This document shows positions 25,832-38,665 of a DNA stretch of 64,000 nucleotides, piece after piece. This DNA comes from Sepiola atlantica (taxonomy: Eukaryota > Mollusca > Cephalopoda > Sepiida > Sepiolidae). The stretch is from NCBI GenBank assembly GCA_963556195.1, contig CAUVYP010000244.1, positions 434,001 to 498,000 of the forward strand, in the 5' to 3' direction. How positions within the stretch are numbered: the first letter of the stretch is position 1; every line of letters starts with the position of its first letter. Below the pieces are notes generated by a model that saw only the letters and a list, made by a program, of their open reading frames with translations, did not search any database and was not told the origin of the DNA. A program made the translations under genes and the position numbers.

Positions 25832-28800
25832 TTAGTGCGATTTAAAAGGTATATCGCTTGTGTTAATAACTTCCACATTTATAAGAATTGTGCTCCGAAA
25901 CTTTGCAGACATTAGCGGACACAAATTTTCTACTGAAGTACCAAGTTTCAGAAGTTCAGCTCTTGTACTCCCGGAGATATGTCGATACAAACTGAATACG
26001 CAAAACATCAACAAAATTTAGTGCTATTTTAAGTTGATATCGCTTTTGTTTATAACTTCCACATTTATAAGAATTGTGCTCCGAAACTTTGCAGACATTA
26101 GCGGACACACATTTTCCACTGAAGTACCAAGTTTCAGAAGTTCAGCTCTTGTACTCCCGGAGATATGTCGATACAAACTGAATACGCAAAACATCAACAA
26201 AATTTAGTGCGATTTTAAGTTGATATCGCTTTTGTTTATAACTTCCACATTTATGAGAATTGTGCTCCGAAACTTTGCAGACAATAGCGGACACACATTT
26301 TCTACTAATGTACCAAGTTTCAGAAGTTCAGCTCTTGTACTCCCGGAGATATGTCGATACAAACTGAATACGCAAAACATAAACAAAATTTAGTGCGATT
26401 TAAAGTTGATAAGTCTTTTGTTAATAACTTCCACATTTATAAGAATTGTGCTCCGAAACTTTGCAGACATTAGCGGACACACATTTTCTACTGAAGTACC
26501 AAGTTTCAGAAGTTCAGCTCTTGTACTCCCGGAGATATGTCGATACAAACTGAATACGCAAAACATCAACAAAATTTAGTACGATTTTAAGTTGATATCG
26601 CTTTTGTTTATAACTTCCACATTTATAAGAATTGTGCTCCGAAACTTTGCAGACATTAGCGGACACACATTTTCTACTGAAGTACCAAGTTTCAGAAGTT
26701 CAGCTCTTGTACTCCCGGAGATATGTCGATACAAACTGAATACGCAAATTATCAACAAAATTTAGTGCGATTTTAAGTTGATATCGCTTGTGTTTATAAC
26801 TTCCACATTTATACAAATTGTGCTCTGAAACTTTGCAGACATTAGCGGACACACATTTTCTACTGAAGTACCAAGTTTCAGAAGTTCAGCTCTTGTACTC
26901 CCGGAGATATGTCGATACAAACTGAATACGCAAAACATCAACAAAATTTAGTGCGATTTTAAGTTGATATCGCTTTTGTTTATAACTTCCACATTTATAA
27001 GAATTGTGCTCTGAAACTTTGCAGACCTTAGCGGACACATATTTTCTACTGAAGTACCAAGTTTCAGAAGTTCAGCTCTTGTACTCCCGGAGATATGTCG
27101 ATACAAACTGAATACGCAAAACATCAACAAAATTTAGTGCGATTTTAAGTTGATATCGCTTTTGTTTATAACTTCCACATTTATAAGAATTGTGCTCCGA
27201 AACTTTGCAGACATTAGCGGACACACATTTTCCACTGAAGTACCAAGTTTCAGAAGTTCAGCTCTTGTACTCCCGGAGATATGTCGATACAAACTGAATA
27301 CGCAAAACATCAACAAAATTTAGTGCGATTTTAAGTTGATATCGCTTTTGTTTATAACTTCCACATTTATGAGAATTGTGCTCCGAAACTTTGCAGACAA
27401 TAGCGGACACACATTTTCTACTAATGTACCAAGTTTCAGAAGTTCAGCTCTTGTACTCCCGGAGATATGTCGATACAAACTGAATACGCAAAACATAAAC
27501 AAAATTTAGTGCGATTTAAAGTTGATAAGTCTTTTGTTAATAACTTCCACATTTATAAGAATTGTGCTCCGAAACTTTGCAGACATTAGCGGACACACAT
27601 TTTCTACTGAAGTACCAAGTTTCAGAAGTTCAGCTCTTGTACTCCCGGAGATATGTCGATACAAACTGAATACGCAAAACATCAACAAAATTTAGTACGA
27701 TTTTAAGTTGATATCGCTTTTGTTTATAACTTCCACATTTATAAGAATTGTGCTCCGAAACTTTGCAGACATTAGCGGACACACATTTTCTACTGAAGTA
27801 CCAAGTTTCAGAAGTTCAGCTCTTGTACTCCCGGAGATATGTCGATACAAACTGAATACGCAAATTATCAACAAAATTTAGTGCGATTTTAAGTTGATAT
27901 CGCTTGTGTTTATAACTTCCACATTTATACAAATTGTGCTCCGAAACTTTGCAGACATTAGCGGACACACATTTTCTACTGAAGTACCAAGTTTCAGAAG
28001 TTCAGCTCTTGTACTCCCGGAGATATGTCGATACAAACTGAATACGCAAAACATCAACAAAATTTAGTGCGATTTTAAGTTGATATCGCTTTTGTTTATA
28101 ACTTCCACATTTATATGAATTGTGCTCTGAAACTTTGCAGACCTTAGCGGACACACATTTTCTACTGAAGTACCAAGTTTCAGAAGTTCAGCTCTTGTAC
28201 TCCCGGAGATATGTCGATACAAACTGAATACGCAAAACATCAACAAAATTTAGTGCGATTTAAAAGGTATATCGCTTGTGTTAATAACTTCCACATTTAT
28301 AAGAATTGTGCTCCGAAACTTTGCAGACATTAGCGGACACACATTTTCTACTGAAGTACCAAGTTTCAGAAGTTCAGCTCTTGTACTCCCGGAGATATGT
28401 CGATACAAACTGAATACGCAAAACATCAACAAAATTTAGTGCTATTTTAAGTTGATATCGCTTGCGTTTATAACTTCCACATTTATAAGAATTGTGCTCC
28501 GAAACTTTGCAGACATTAGCGGACACACATTTTCCACTGAAGTACCAAGTTTCAGAAGTTCAGCTCTTGTACTCCCGGAGATATGTCGATACAAACTGAA
28601 TACGCAAAACATCAACAAAATTTAGTGCGATTTTAAGTTGATATCGCTTTTGTTTATAACTTCCACATTTATGAGAATTGTGCTCCGAAACTTTGCAGAC
28701 AATAGCGGACACACATTTTCTACTAATGTACCAAGTTTCAGAAGTTCAGCTCTTGTACTCCCGGAGATATGTCGATACAAACTGAATACGCAAAACATAA

Positions 28801-29551
28801 ACAAAATTTAGTGCGATTTACAGTTGATAAGTCTTTTGTTAATAACTTCCACATTTATAAGAATTGTGCTCCGAAACTTTGCAGACATTAGCGGACACAC
28901 ATTTTCTACTGAAGTACCAAGTTTCAGAAGTTCAGCTCTTGTACTCCCGGAGATATGTCGATACAAACTGAATACGCAAAACATCAACAAAATTTAGTAC
29001 GATTTTAAGTTGATATCGCTTTTGTTTATAACTTCCACATTTATAAGAATTGTGCTCCGAAACTTTGCAGACATTAGCGGACACACATTTTCTACTGAAG
29101 TACCAAGTTTCAGAAGTTCAGCTCTTGTACTCCCGGAGATATGTCGATACAAACTGAATACGCAAATTATCAACAAAATTTAGTGCGATTTTAAGTTGAT
29201 ATCGCTTGTGTTTATAACTTCCACATTTATACAAATTGTGCTCTGAAACTTTGCAGACATTAGCGGACACACATTTTCTACTGAAGTACCAAGTTTCAGA
29301 AGTTCAGCTCTTGTACTCCCGGAGATGTGTCGATACAAACTGAATACGCAAAACATCAACAAAATTTAGTGCAATTTTAAGTTGATATCGCTTTTGTTTA
29401 TAACTTCCACATTTATAAGAATTGTGCTCTGAAACTTTGCAGACCTTAGCGGACACACATTTTCTACTGAAGTACCAAGTTTCAGAAGTTCAGCTCTTGT
29501 ACTCCCGGAGATATGTCGATACAAACTGAATACGCAAAACATCAACAAAAT
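25832..29551. repeat. Cassette segment with a partial 6-unit repeat, 20 units
   Basis: Unit order is E-G-H-I-J-C-B-Ac-H-I-J-C-Bh-E-G-H-I-J-C-B. H-I-J-C recurs at 26204, 27320 and 28622. The first two are 6 units (1116 bp) apart and the next step is 7 units (1302 bp). The unit at 28436 is the last G in the window and is a hybrid carrying the D-type 'cttgcg'. The E at 25832 has a private 'gacacaaatttt' like that seen later in some I units. Confidence 0.85.
26018..26203. repeat. Exemplar of unit type G
   Basis: Type G has g8t ('agtgctatttt') and t100c ('ttttccactg'). Eleven copies start at 2769, 6860, 9836, 11882, 14300, 16346, 18392, 20438, 23972, 26018 and 28436. Each follows E (or its copy) and precedes H. 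None occurs to the right of 28.6 kb. Confidence 0.88.
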
Positions 29552-29923
29552 TTAGTGCGATTTAAAAGGTATATCGCTTGTGTTAATAACTTCCACATTT
29601 ATAAGAATTGTGCTCCGAAACTTTGCAGACATTAGCGGACACACATTTTCTACTGAAGTACCAAGTTTCAGAAGTTCAGCTCTTGTACTCCCGGATATAT
29701 GTCGATACAAAATGAATACGCAAAACATCAACAAAATTTAGTGCGATTTTAAGTTGATATCGCTTTTGTTTATAACTTCCACATTTATAAGAATTGTGCT
29801 CCGAAACTTTGCAGACATTAGCGGACACACATTTTCTACTGAAGTACCAAGTTTCAGAAGTTCAGCTCTTGTACTCCCGGAGATATGTCGATACAAACTG
29901 AATACGCAAAACATCAACAAAAT

Positions 29924-30109
29924 TTAGTGCGATTTTAAGTTGATATCGCTTGCGTTTATAACTTCCACATTTATACAAATTGTGCTCTGAAACTTTGCAG
30001 ACATTAGCGGACACACATTTTCTACTGAAGTACCAAGTTTCAGAAGTTCAGCTCTTGTACTCCCGGAGATATGTCGATACAAACTGAATACGCAAAACAT
30101 CAACAAAAT
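29924..30109. repeat. Exemplar of unit type D
   Basis: Type D is C plus t30c ('cgcttgcgttta'), so it differs from C by a CpG against a TpG. Apart from one copy at 351, it appears only from 13.4 kb rightwards. Confidence 0.85.
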
Positions 30110-32899
30110 TTAGTGCGATTTTAAAGGTATATCGCTTGTGTAAATAACTTCCACATTTATAAGAATTGTGCTCTGAAACTTTGCAGACCTTAGCGGACAC
30201 ACATTTTCTACTGAAGTACCAAGTTTCAGAAGTTCAGCTCTTGTACTCCCGGAGATATGTCGATACAAACTGAATACGCAAAACATCAACAAAATTTAGT
30301 GCGATTTAAAAGGTATATTGCTTGTGTTAATAACTTTCACATTAATAAGAATTGTGCTCCGAAACTTTGCAGACATTAGCGGACACACATTTTCTACTGA
30401 AGTACCAAGTTTCAGAAGTTCAGCTCTTGTACTCCCGGAGATATGTCGATACAAACTGAATACGCAAAACATCAACAAAATTTAGTGCGATTTTAAGTTG
30501 ATATCGCTTGTGTTTATAACTTCCACATTTATACAAATTGTGCTCTGAAACTTTGCAGACATTAGCGGACACACATTTTCTACTGAAGTACCAAGTTTCA
30601 GAAGTTCAGCTCTTGTACTCCCGGAGATATGTCGATACAAACTGAATACGCAAAACATCAACAAAATTTAATGCGATTTTAAGTTGATATCGCTTTTGTT
30701 TATAACTTCCACATTTATAAGAATTGTGCTCTGAAACTTTGCAGACAATAGCGGACACACATTTTCTACTGAAGTACCAAGTTTCAGAAGTTCAGCTCTT
30801 GTACTCCCGGAGATATGTCGATACAAACTGAATACGAAAAACATCAACAAAATTTAGTGCGATTTAAAAGGTATATCGCTTGTGTTAATAACTTCCACAT
30901 TTATAAGAATTGTGCTCCGAAACTTTGCAGACATTAGCGGACACACATTTTCTACTGAAGTACCAAGTTTCAGAAGTTCAGCTCTTGTACTCCCGGAGAT
31001 ATGTCGATACAAACTGAATACGCAAAACATCAACAAAATTTAGTACGATTTTAAGTTGATATCGCTTTTGTTAATAACTTCCACATTTATAAGAATTGTG
31101 CTCCGAAACTTTGCAGACATTAGCGGACACACATTTTCTACTGAAGTACCAAGTTTCAGAAGTTCAGCTCTTGTACTCCCGGAGATATGTCGATACAAAC
31201 TGAATACGCAAATTATCAACAAAATTTAGTGCGATTTTAAGTTGATATCGCTTGTGTTTATAACTTCCACATTTATACAAATTGTGCTCTGAAACTTTGC
31301 AGACATTAGCGGACACACATTTTCTACTGAAGTACCAAGTTTCAGAAGTTCAGCTCTTGTACTCCCGGAGATATGTCGATACAAACTGAATACGCAAAAC
31401 ATCAACAAAATTTAGTGCGATTTTAAGTTGATATCGCTTTTGTTTATAACTTCCACATTTATAAGAATTGTGCTCTGAAACTTTGCAGACCTTAGCGGAC
31501 ACACATTTTCTACTGAAGTACCAAGTTTCAGAAGTTCAGCTCTTGTACTCCCGGAGATATGTCGATACAAACTGAATACGCAAAACATCAACAAAATTTA
31601 GTGCGATTTAAAAGGTATATCGCTTGTGTTAATAACTTCCACATTTATAAGAATTGTGCTCCGAAACTTTGCAGACATTAGCGGACACACATTTTCTACT
31701 GAAGTACCAAGTTTCATAAGTTCAGCTCTTGTACTCCCGGAGATATGTCGATACAAAATGAATACGCAAAACATCAACAAAATTTAGTGCGATTTTAAGT
31801 TGATATCGCTTTTGTTTATAACTTCCACATTTATAAGAATTGTGCTCCGAAACTTTGCAGACATTAGCGGACACACATTTTCTACTAGAGTACCAAGTTT
31901 CAGAAGTTCAGCTCTTGTACTCCCGGAGATATGTCGATACAAACTGAATACGCAAAACATCAACAAAATTTAGTGCGATTTTAAGTTGATATCGCTTGCG
32001 TTTATAACTTCCACATTTATACAAATTGTGCTCTGAAACTTTGCAGACATTAGCGGACACACATTTTCTACTGAAGTACCAAGTTTCAGAAGTTCAGCTC
32101 TTGTACTCCCGGAGATATGTCGATACAAACTGAATACGCAAAACATCAACAAAATTTAGTGCGATTTAAAAGGTATATCGCTTGTGTAAATAACTTCCAC
32201 ATTTATAAGAATTGTGCTCTGAAACTTTGCAGACCTTAGCGGACACACATTTTCTACTGAAGTACCAAGTTTCAGAAGTTCAGCTCTTGTACTCCCGGAG
32301 ATATGTCGATACAAACTGAATACGCAAATTATCAACAAAATTTAGTGCGATTTTAAGTTGATATCGCTTGTGTTTATAACTTCCACATTTATACAAATTG
32401 TGCTCTGAAACTTTGCAGACATTAGCGGACACACATTTTCTACTGAAGTACCAAGTTTCAGAAGTTCAGCTCTTGTACTCCCGGAGATATGTCGATACAA
32501 ACTGAATACGCAAAACATCAACAAAATTTAGTGCGATTTATAGTTGATATCGCTTTTGTTTATAACTTCCACATTTATAAGAATTGTGCTCTGAAACTTT
32601 GCAGACCTTAGCGGACACACATTTTCTACTGAAGTACCAAGTTTCAGAAGTTCAGCTCTTGTACTCCCGGAGATATGTCGATACAAACTGAATACGCAAA
32701 TTATCAACAAAATTTAGTGCGATTTAAAAGGTATATCGCTTGTGTTAATAACTTCCACATTTATAAGAATTGTGCTCCGAAACTTTGCAGACATTAGCGG
32801 ACACACATTTTCTACTGAAGTACCAAGTTTCAGAAGTTCAGCTCTTGTACTCCCGGAGATATGTCGATACAAACTGAATACGCAAAACATCAACAAAAT

Positions 32900-33085
32900 T
32901 TAGTGCGATTTAAAAGGTATATCGCTTGTGTAAATAACTTCCACATTTATAAGAATTGTGCTCTGAAACTTTGCAGACCTTAGCGGACACACATTTTCTA
33001 CTGAAGTACCAAGTTTCAGAAGTTCAGCTCTTGTACTCCCGGAGATATGTCGATACAAACTGAATACGCAAAACATCAACAAAAT
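32900..33085. repeat. Exemplar of unit type Fy
   Basis: Type Fy is F plus t33a, giving 'gtgtaaataac'. It always follows D or, in the second 24-unit repeat, also E. Copies at 30110 and 34574 have a hybrid left end 'gattttaaaggtatatc'. Confidence 0.8.
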
Positions 33086-34015
33086 TTAGTGCGATTTAAA
33101 AGGTATATTGCTTGTGTTAATAACTTTCACATTTATAAGAATTGTGCTCCGAAACTTTGCAGACATTAGCGGACACACATTTACTACTGAAGTACCAAGT
33201 TTCAGAAGTTCAGCTCTTGTACTCCCGTAGATATGTCGATACAAACTGAATACGCAAAACATCAACAAAATTTAGTGCGATTTTAAGTTGATATCGCTTG
33301 TGTTTATAACTTCCACATTTATACAAATTGTGCTCTGAAACTTTGCAGACATTAGCGGACACACATTTTCTACTGAAGTACCAAGTTTCAGAAGTTCAGC
33401 TCTTGTACTCCCGGAGATATGTCGATACAAACTGAATACGCAAAACATCAACAAAATTTAATGCGATTTTAAGTTGATATCGCTTTTGTTTATAACTTCC
33501 ACATTTATAAGAATTGTGCTCTGAAACTTTGCAGACATTAGCGGACACACATTTTCTACTGAAGTACCAAGTTTCAGAAGTTCAGCTCTTGTACTCCCGG
33601 AGATATGTCGATACAAACTGAATACGAAAAACATCAACAAAATTTAGTGCGATTTAAAAGGTATATCGCTTGTGTTAATAACTTCCACATTTATAAGAAT
33701 TGTGCTCCGAAACTTTGCAGACATTAGCGGACACACATTTTCTACTGAAGTACCAAGTTTCAGAAGTTCAGCTCTTGTACTTCCGGAGATATGTCGATAC
33801 AAACTGAATACGCAAAACATCAACAAAATTTAGTGCGATTTTAAGTTGATATCGCTTTTGTTTATAACTTCCACATTTATGAGAATTGTGCTCCGAAACT
33901 TTGCAGACAATAGCGGACACACATTTTCTACTGATGTACGAAGTTTCAGAAGTTCAGCTCTTGTACTCCCGGAGATATGTCGATACAAACTGAATACGCA
34001 AAACATCAACAAAAT

Positions 34016-37000
34016 TTAGTGCGATTTAAAAGGTATATCGCTTGTGTTAATAACTTCCACATTTATAAGAATTGTGCTCCGAAACTTTGCAGACATTAGC
34101 GGACACACATTTTCTACTGAAGTACCAAGTTTCAGAAGTTCAGCTCTTGTACTCCCGGATATATGTCGATACAAAATGAATACGCAAAACATCAACAAAA
34201 TTTAGTGCGATTTTAAGTTGATATCGCTTTTGTTTATAACTTCCACATTTATAAGAATTGTGCTCCGAAACTTTGCAGACATTAGCGGACACACATTTTC
34301 TACTGAAGTACCAAGTTTCAGAAGTTCAGCTCTTGTACTCCCGGAGATATGTCGATACAAACTGAATACGCAAAACATCAACAAAATTTAGTGCGATTTT
34401 AAGTTGATATCGCTTGCGTTTATAACTTCCACATTTATACAAATTGTGCTCTGAAACTTTGCAGACATTAGCGGACACACATTTTCTACTGAAGTACCAA
34501 GTTTCAGAAGTTCAGCTCTTGTACTCCCGGAGATATGTCGATACAAACTGAATACGCAAAACATCAACAAAATTTAGTGCGATTTTAAAGGTATATCGCT
34601 TGTGTAAATAACTTCCACATTTATAAGAATTGTGCTCTGAAACTTTGCAGACCTTAGCGGACACACATTTTCTACTGAAGTACCAAGTTTCAGAAGTTCA
34701 GCTCTTGTACTCCCGGAGATATGTCGATACAAACTGAATACGCAAAACATCAACAAAATTTAGTGCGATTTAAAAGGTATATTGCTTGTGTTAATAACTT
34801 TCACATTAATAAGAATTGTGCTCCGAAACTTTGCAGACATTAGCGGACACACATTTTCTACTGAAGTACCAAGTTTCAGAAGTTCAGCTCTTGTACTCCC
34901 GGAGATATGTCGATACAAACTGAATACGCAAAACATCAACAAAATTTAGTGCGATTTTAAGTTGATATCGCTTGTGTTTATAACTTCCACATTTATACAA
35001 ATTGTGCTCTGAAACTTTGCAGACATTAGCGGACACACATTTTCTACTGAAGTACCAAGTTTCAGAAGTTCAGCTCTTGTACTCCCGGAGATATGTCGAT
35101 ACAAACTGAATACGCAAAACATCAACAAAATTTAATGCGATTTTAAGTTGATATCGCTTTTGTTTATAACTTCCACATTTATAAGAATTGTGCTCTGAAA
35201 CTTTGCAGACAATAGCGAACACACATTTTCTACTGAAGTACCAAGTTTCAGAAGTTCAGCTCTTGTACTCCCGGAGATATGTCGATACAAACTGAATACG
35301 AAAAACATCAACAAAATTTAGTGCGATTTAAAAGGTATATCGCTTGTGTTAATAACTTCCACATTTATAAGAATTGTGCTCCGAAACTTTGCAGACATTA
35401 GCGGACACACATTTTCTACTGAAGTACCAAGTTTCAGAAGTTCAGCTCTTGTACTCCCGGAGATATGTCGATACAAACTGAATACGCAAAACATCAACAA
35501 AATTTAGTACGATTTTAAGTTGATATCGCTTTTGTTTATAACTTCCACATTTATAAGAATTGTGCTCCGAAACTTTGCAGACATTAGCGGACACACATTT
35601 TCTACTGAAGTACCAAGTTTCAGAAGTTCAGCTCTTGTACTCCCGGAGATATGTCGATACAAACTGAATACGCAAATTATCAACAAAATTTAGTGCGATT
35701 TTAAGTTGATATCGCTTGTGTTTATAACTTCCACATTTATACAAATTGTGCTCTGAAACTTTGCAGACATTAGCGGACACACATTTTCTACTGAAGTACC
35801 AAGTTTCAGAAGTTCAGCTCTTGTACTCCCGGAGATATGTCGATACAAACTGAATACGCAAAACATCAACAAAATTTAGTGCGATTTTAAGTTGATATCG
35901 CTTTTGTTTATAACTTCCACATTTATAAGAATTGTGCTCTGAAACTTTGCAGACCTTAGCGGACACACATTTTCTACTGAAGTACCAAGTTTCAGAAGTT
36001 CAGCTCTTGTACTCCCGGAGATATGTCGATACAAACTGAATACGCAAAACATCAACAAAATTTAGTGCGATTTAAAAGGTATATCGCTTGTGTTAATAAC
36101 TTCCACATTTATAAGAATTGTGCTCCGAAACTTTGCAGACATTAGCGGACACACATTTTCTACTGAAGTACCAAGTTTCAGAAGTTCAGCTCTTGTACTC
36201 CCGGAGATATGTCGATACAAAATGAATACGCAAAACATCAACAAAATTTAGTGCGATTTTAAGTTGATATCGCTTTTGTTTATAACTTCCACATTTATAA
36301 GAATTGTGCTCCGAAACTTTGCAGACATTAGCGGACACACATTTTCTACTAGAGTACCAAGTTTCAGAAGTTCAGCTCTTGTACTCCCGGAGATATGTCG
36401 ATACAAACTGAATACGCAAAACATCAACAAAATTTAGTGCGATTTTAAGTTGATATCGCTTGCGTTTATAACTTCCACATTTATACAAATTGTGCTCTGA
36501 AACTTTGCAGACATTAGCGGACACACATTTTCTACTGAAGTACCAAGTTTCAGAAGTTCAGCTCTTGTACTCCCGGAGATATGTCGATACAAACTGAATA
36601 CGCAAAACATCAACAAAATTTAGTGCGATTTAAAAGGTATATCGCTTGTGTAAATAACTTCCACATTTATAAGAATTGTGCTCTGAAACTTTGCAGACCT
36701 TAGCGGACACACATTTTCTACTGAAGTACCAAGTTTCAGAAGTTCAGCTCTTGTACTCCCGGAGATATGTCGATACAAACTGAATACGCAAATTATCAAC
36801 AAAATTTAGTGCGATTTTAAGTTGATATCGCTTGTGTTTATAACTTCCACATTTATACAAATTGTGCTCTGAAACTTTGCAGACATTAGCGGACACACAT
36901 TTTCTACTGAAGTACCAAGTTTCAGAAGTTCAGCTCTTGTACTCCCGGAGATATGTCGATACAAACTGAATACGCAAAACATCAACAAAATTTAGTGCGA

Positions 37001-38479
37001 TTTATAGTTGATATCGCTTTTGTTTATAACTTCCACATTTATAAGAATTGTGCTCTGAAACTTTGCAGACCTTAGCGGACACACATTTTCTACTGAAGTA
37101 CCAAGTTTCAGAAGTTCAGCTATTGTACTTCCGGAGATATGTCGATACAAACTGAATACGCAAATTATCAACAAAATTTAGTGCGATTTAAAAGGTATAT
37201 CGCTTGTGTTAATAACTTCCACATTTATAAGAATTGTGCTCCGAAACTTTGCAGACATTAGCGGACACACATTTTCTACTGAAGTACCAAGTTTCAGAAG
37301 TTCAGCTCTTGTACTCCCGGAGATATGTCGATACAAACTGAATACGCAAAACATCAACAAAATTTAGTGCGATTTAAAAGGTATATCGCTTGTGTAAATA
37401 ACTTCCACATTTATAAGAATTGTGCTCTGAAACTTTGCAGACCTTAGCGGACACACATTTTCTACTGAAGTACCAAGTTTCAGAAGTTCAGCTCTTGTAC
37501 TCCCGGAGATATGTCGATACAAACTGAATACGCAAAACATCAACAAAATTTAGTGCGATTTAAAAGGTATATTGCTTGTGTTAATAACTTTCACATTTAT
37601 AAGAATTGTGCTCCGAAACTTTGCAGACATTAGCGGACACACATTTTCTACTGAAGTACCAAGTTTCAGAAGTTCAGCTCTTGTACTCCCGTAGATATGT
37701 CGATACAAACTGAATACGCAAAACATCAACAAAATTTAGTGCGATTTTAAGTTGATATCGCTTGTGTTTATAACTTCCACATTTATACAAATTGTGCTCT
37801 GAAACTTTGCAGACATTAGCGGACACACATTTTCTACTGAAGTACCAAGTTTCAGAAGTTCAGCTCTTGTACTCCCGGAGATATGTCGATACAAACTGAA
37901 TACGCAAAACATCAACAAAATTTAATGCGATTTTAAGTTGATATCGCTTTTGTTTATAACTTCCACATTTATAAGAATTGTGCTCTGAAACTTTGCAGAC
38001 ATTAGCGGACACACATTTTCTACTGAAGTACCAAGTTTCAGAAGTTCAGCTCTTGTACTCCCGGAGATATGTCGATACAAACTGAATACGAAAAACATCA
38101 ACAAAATTTAGTGCGATTTAAAAGGTATATCGCTTGTGTTAATAACTTCCACATTTATAAGAATTGTGCTCCGAAACTTTGCAGACATTAGCGGACACAC
38201 ATTTTCTACTGAAGTACCAAGTTTCAGAAGTTCAGCTCTTGTACTTCCGGAGATATGTCGATACAAACTGAATACGCAAAACATCAACAAAATTTAGTGC
38301 GATTTTAAGTTGATATCGCTTTTGTTTATAACTTCCACATTTATGAGAATTGTGCTCCGAAACTTTGCAGACAATAGCGGACACACATTTTCTACTGATG
38401 TACGAAGTTTCAGAAGTTCAGCTCTTGTACTCCCGGAGATATGTCGATACAAACTGAATACGCAAAACATAAACAAAAT
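34016..38479. repeat. Second 24-unit higher-order repeat (4464 bp), copy 2
   Basis: All 24 units repeat copy 1 in order with the same rare markers. Differences noticed: 'agcgaac' near 35216; the regular 'tttataac' near 35534 where copy 1 has 'ttaataac'; 'gctattgtac' near 37120; and the regular 'ttttctactg' near 37643 where copy 1 has 'tttactactg'. Copy 1 also has a private 'tttcataag' near 31714. The final H (38294) ends in 'cataaac' and is followed by I, which is probably the parental arrangement. Confidence 0.92.
37922..38107. repeat. Exemplar of unit type Kf
   Basis: Type Kf has g4a ('tttaatgcg'), c65t and c170a ('tacgaaaaacatc'). It is found at 30668, 33458, 35132, 37922 and 42014, with a relative at 49454 that also has a80c. 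It lies between C and E each time. Confidence 0.85.
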
Positions 38480-38665
38480 TTAGTGCGATTTAAAGTTGAT
38501 AAGTCTTTTGTTAATAACTTCCACATTTATAAGAATTGTGCTCCGAAACTTTGCAGACATTAGCGGACACAAATTTTCTACTGAAGTACCAAGTTTCAGA
38601 AGTTCAGCTCTTGTACTCCCGGAGATATGTCGATACAAACTGAATACGCAAAACATCAACAAAAT
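38480..38665. repeat. I-type unit with the 'gacacaaatttt' variant
   Basis: This single I unit sits between the 24-unit and 9-unit repeats. It has 'gacacaaatttt' in place of 'gacacacatttt', a change shared with the I units at 42572 and 50012. With the preceding E ('acttccgg') and H ('gatgtacg') it forms a traceable cassette present at three places. Confidence 0.85.

Larger units (their letters stand above)
29552..34015. repeat. Second 24-unit higher-order repeat (4464 bp), copy 1
   Basis: Unit order is E-A-D-Fy-E2-C-Kf-E-J-C-B-E-A-D-Fy-C-B-E-Fy-E2-C-Kf-E-H. Rare markers shared with the next 4464 bp are 'cggatatatg' (about 29694), 'cattaataag' (about 30351), 'ctagagtacc' (about 31886), 'gatttatagttg' (about 32536), 'acttccgg' (about 33779) and 'gatgtacgaag' (about 33932). 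The order and marker set differ from the 24-unit block at 10 kb, so the equal length is not common descent of the whole block. The terminal H ends in 'catcaac', unlike its partner. Confidence 0.92.

Noticed and set aside
10022..38479. The two 24-unit repeats (10-18 kb and 30-38 kb) as copies of one block
   Set aside because: They have the same length but a different order of unit types and different private markers. Only short sub-orders such as E-A-D-Fy are shared.
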